Assembly: GCA_030145435.1 (NCBI GenBank)
Contig: JAQYVQ010000045.1
Location: 1 to 5,389, forward strand
Direction of reading: 5' to 3'
Origin: Syntrophobacteria bacterium
Lineage (GTDB): Bacteria > Desulfobacterota > DSWW01
DNA: 5,389 nt
The translations under genes and the position numbers were made by a program. Position 1 is the stretch's first letter. The number at the start of each line of letters is the position of its first letter. The notes beneath the pieces were generated by a model. It did no database searches, was not told the DNA's origin, and worked only from the letters and a program-made list of their open reading frames with translations. Positions 5,215-5,389 of the stretch are shown here, one piece after another.

Positions 5215-5389
5215 ACCTCCTCCATCGGGGGTGCGGGCAGCAGAACAGCCAGAAGGATCGCCTCCATGACGACTTCCTCATTCACCTTTGCGACGCCTTT
5301 GACCTTCCAGAGATCCTTCTTGCTTCGCAAGAACTCCACATGATGGATCACCTGATCTCCCGGGACGACCGGCCTCCGAAACCGAACCT
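5211..5389 (-). CDS. fabZ: (3R)-hydroxyacyl-[ACP] dehydratase, C-terminal fragment
   Basis: The first complete codon is 5387-5385, giving 58 residues before a TGA at 5213-5211; the 5' part lies beyond the right edge. The fragment begins VRFRRPVVPGDQVIHHVEF and continues through LWKVKGVAKVNEEVVMEA. This matches the end of the hotdog-fold dehydratase FabZ, where 'FRRPVVPGDQ' and 'KGVA.V.....CEA' are conserved. FabZ dehydrates 3-hydroxyacyl-ACP in fatty acid synthesis and competes with LpxA for that pool. Its catalytic His and Glu are outside the window. The C-terminal tail (LLAVLLPAPPMEEV) is not conserved, and its last codons carry the ribosome-binding site of lpxA. The four-base overlap with lpxA indicates coupled translation. 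Confidence 0.93.
   Translation of the reverse strand, partial: VRFRRPVVPGDQVIHHVEFLRSKKDLWKVKGVAKVNEEVVMEAILLAVLLPAPPMEEV

Overview
This GC-rich window is a single co-directional block on the minus strand, and it encodes part of the Raetz lipid A pathway. The host is therefore almost certainly a Gram-negative, LPS-making bacterium. The order fabZ, lpxA, Gfo/Idh/MocA oxidoreductase, lpxB, acyltransferase/lpxK, lpxL-family gene resembles lipid A clusters of Deltaproteobacteria (Desulfobacterota) and related lineages. That placement is an inference from gene order and base composition; no rRNA or other taxonomic marker is present.

In transcription order (right to left): the 3' end of fabZ (5389-5211, cut by the window edge) overlaps the start of lpxA (5214-4444) by four bases. 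A Gfo/Idh/MocA-family NAD(P)-dependent oxidoreductase (4383-3433) follows after 60 bases. lpxB (3348-2179) follows after 84 bases. Next comes a 125-base gap, which is mostly occupied by an inverted pair of 7-bp repeat arrays that can fold into a long stem. Then comes a 631-residue protein (2053-158) that joins a DUF374-type lysophospholipid-acyltransferase-like domain to a complete LpxK (tetraacyldisaccharide 4'-kinase). It overlaps by four bases the start of an LpxL/HtrB-family late acyltransferase (161-1, cut by the window edge).

Together, LpxA makes the first acylated UDP-sugar, LpxB condenses two acylated units into the disaccharide, LpxK phosphorylates it to lipid IVA, and one or two acyltransferases add secondary chains. 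FabZ belongs to the fatty acid cycle that supplies and competes for the same 3-hydroxyacyl-ACP. The oxidoreductase sits where a nucleotide-sugar modifying step such as GnnA would make sense, but its substrate cannot be read from the sequence. The hydrolase between LpxD and LpxB (LpxH/LpxI/LpxG), the Kdo transferase (waaA) and msbA are not in the window.

The two most distinctive items are the acyltransferase-LpxK fusion, which suggests a bifunctional late lipid A enzyme, and the heptad-repeat stem immediately before its ribosome-binding site. The long open frames on the plus strand are shadows of these genes.
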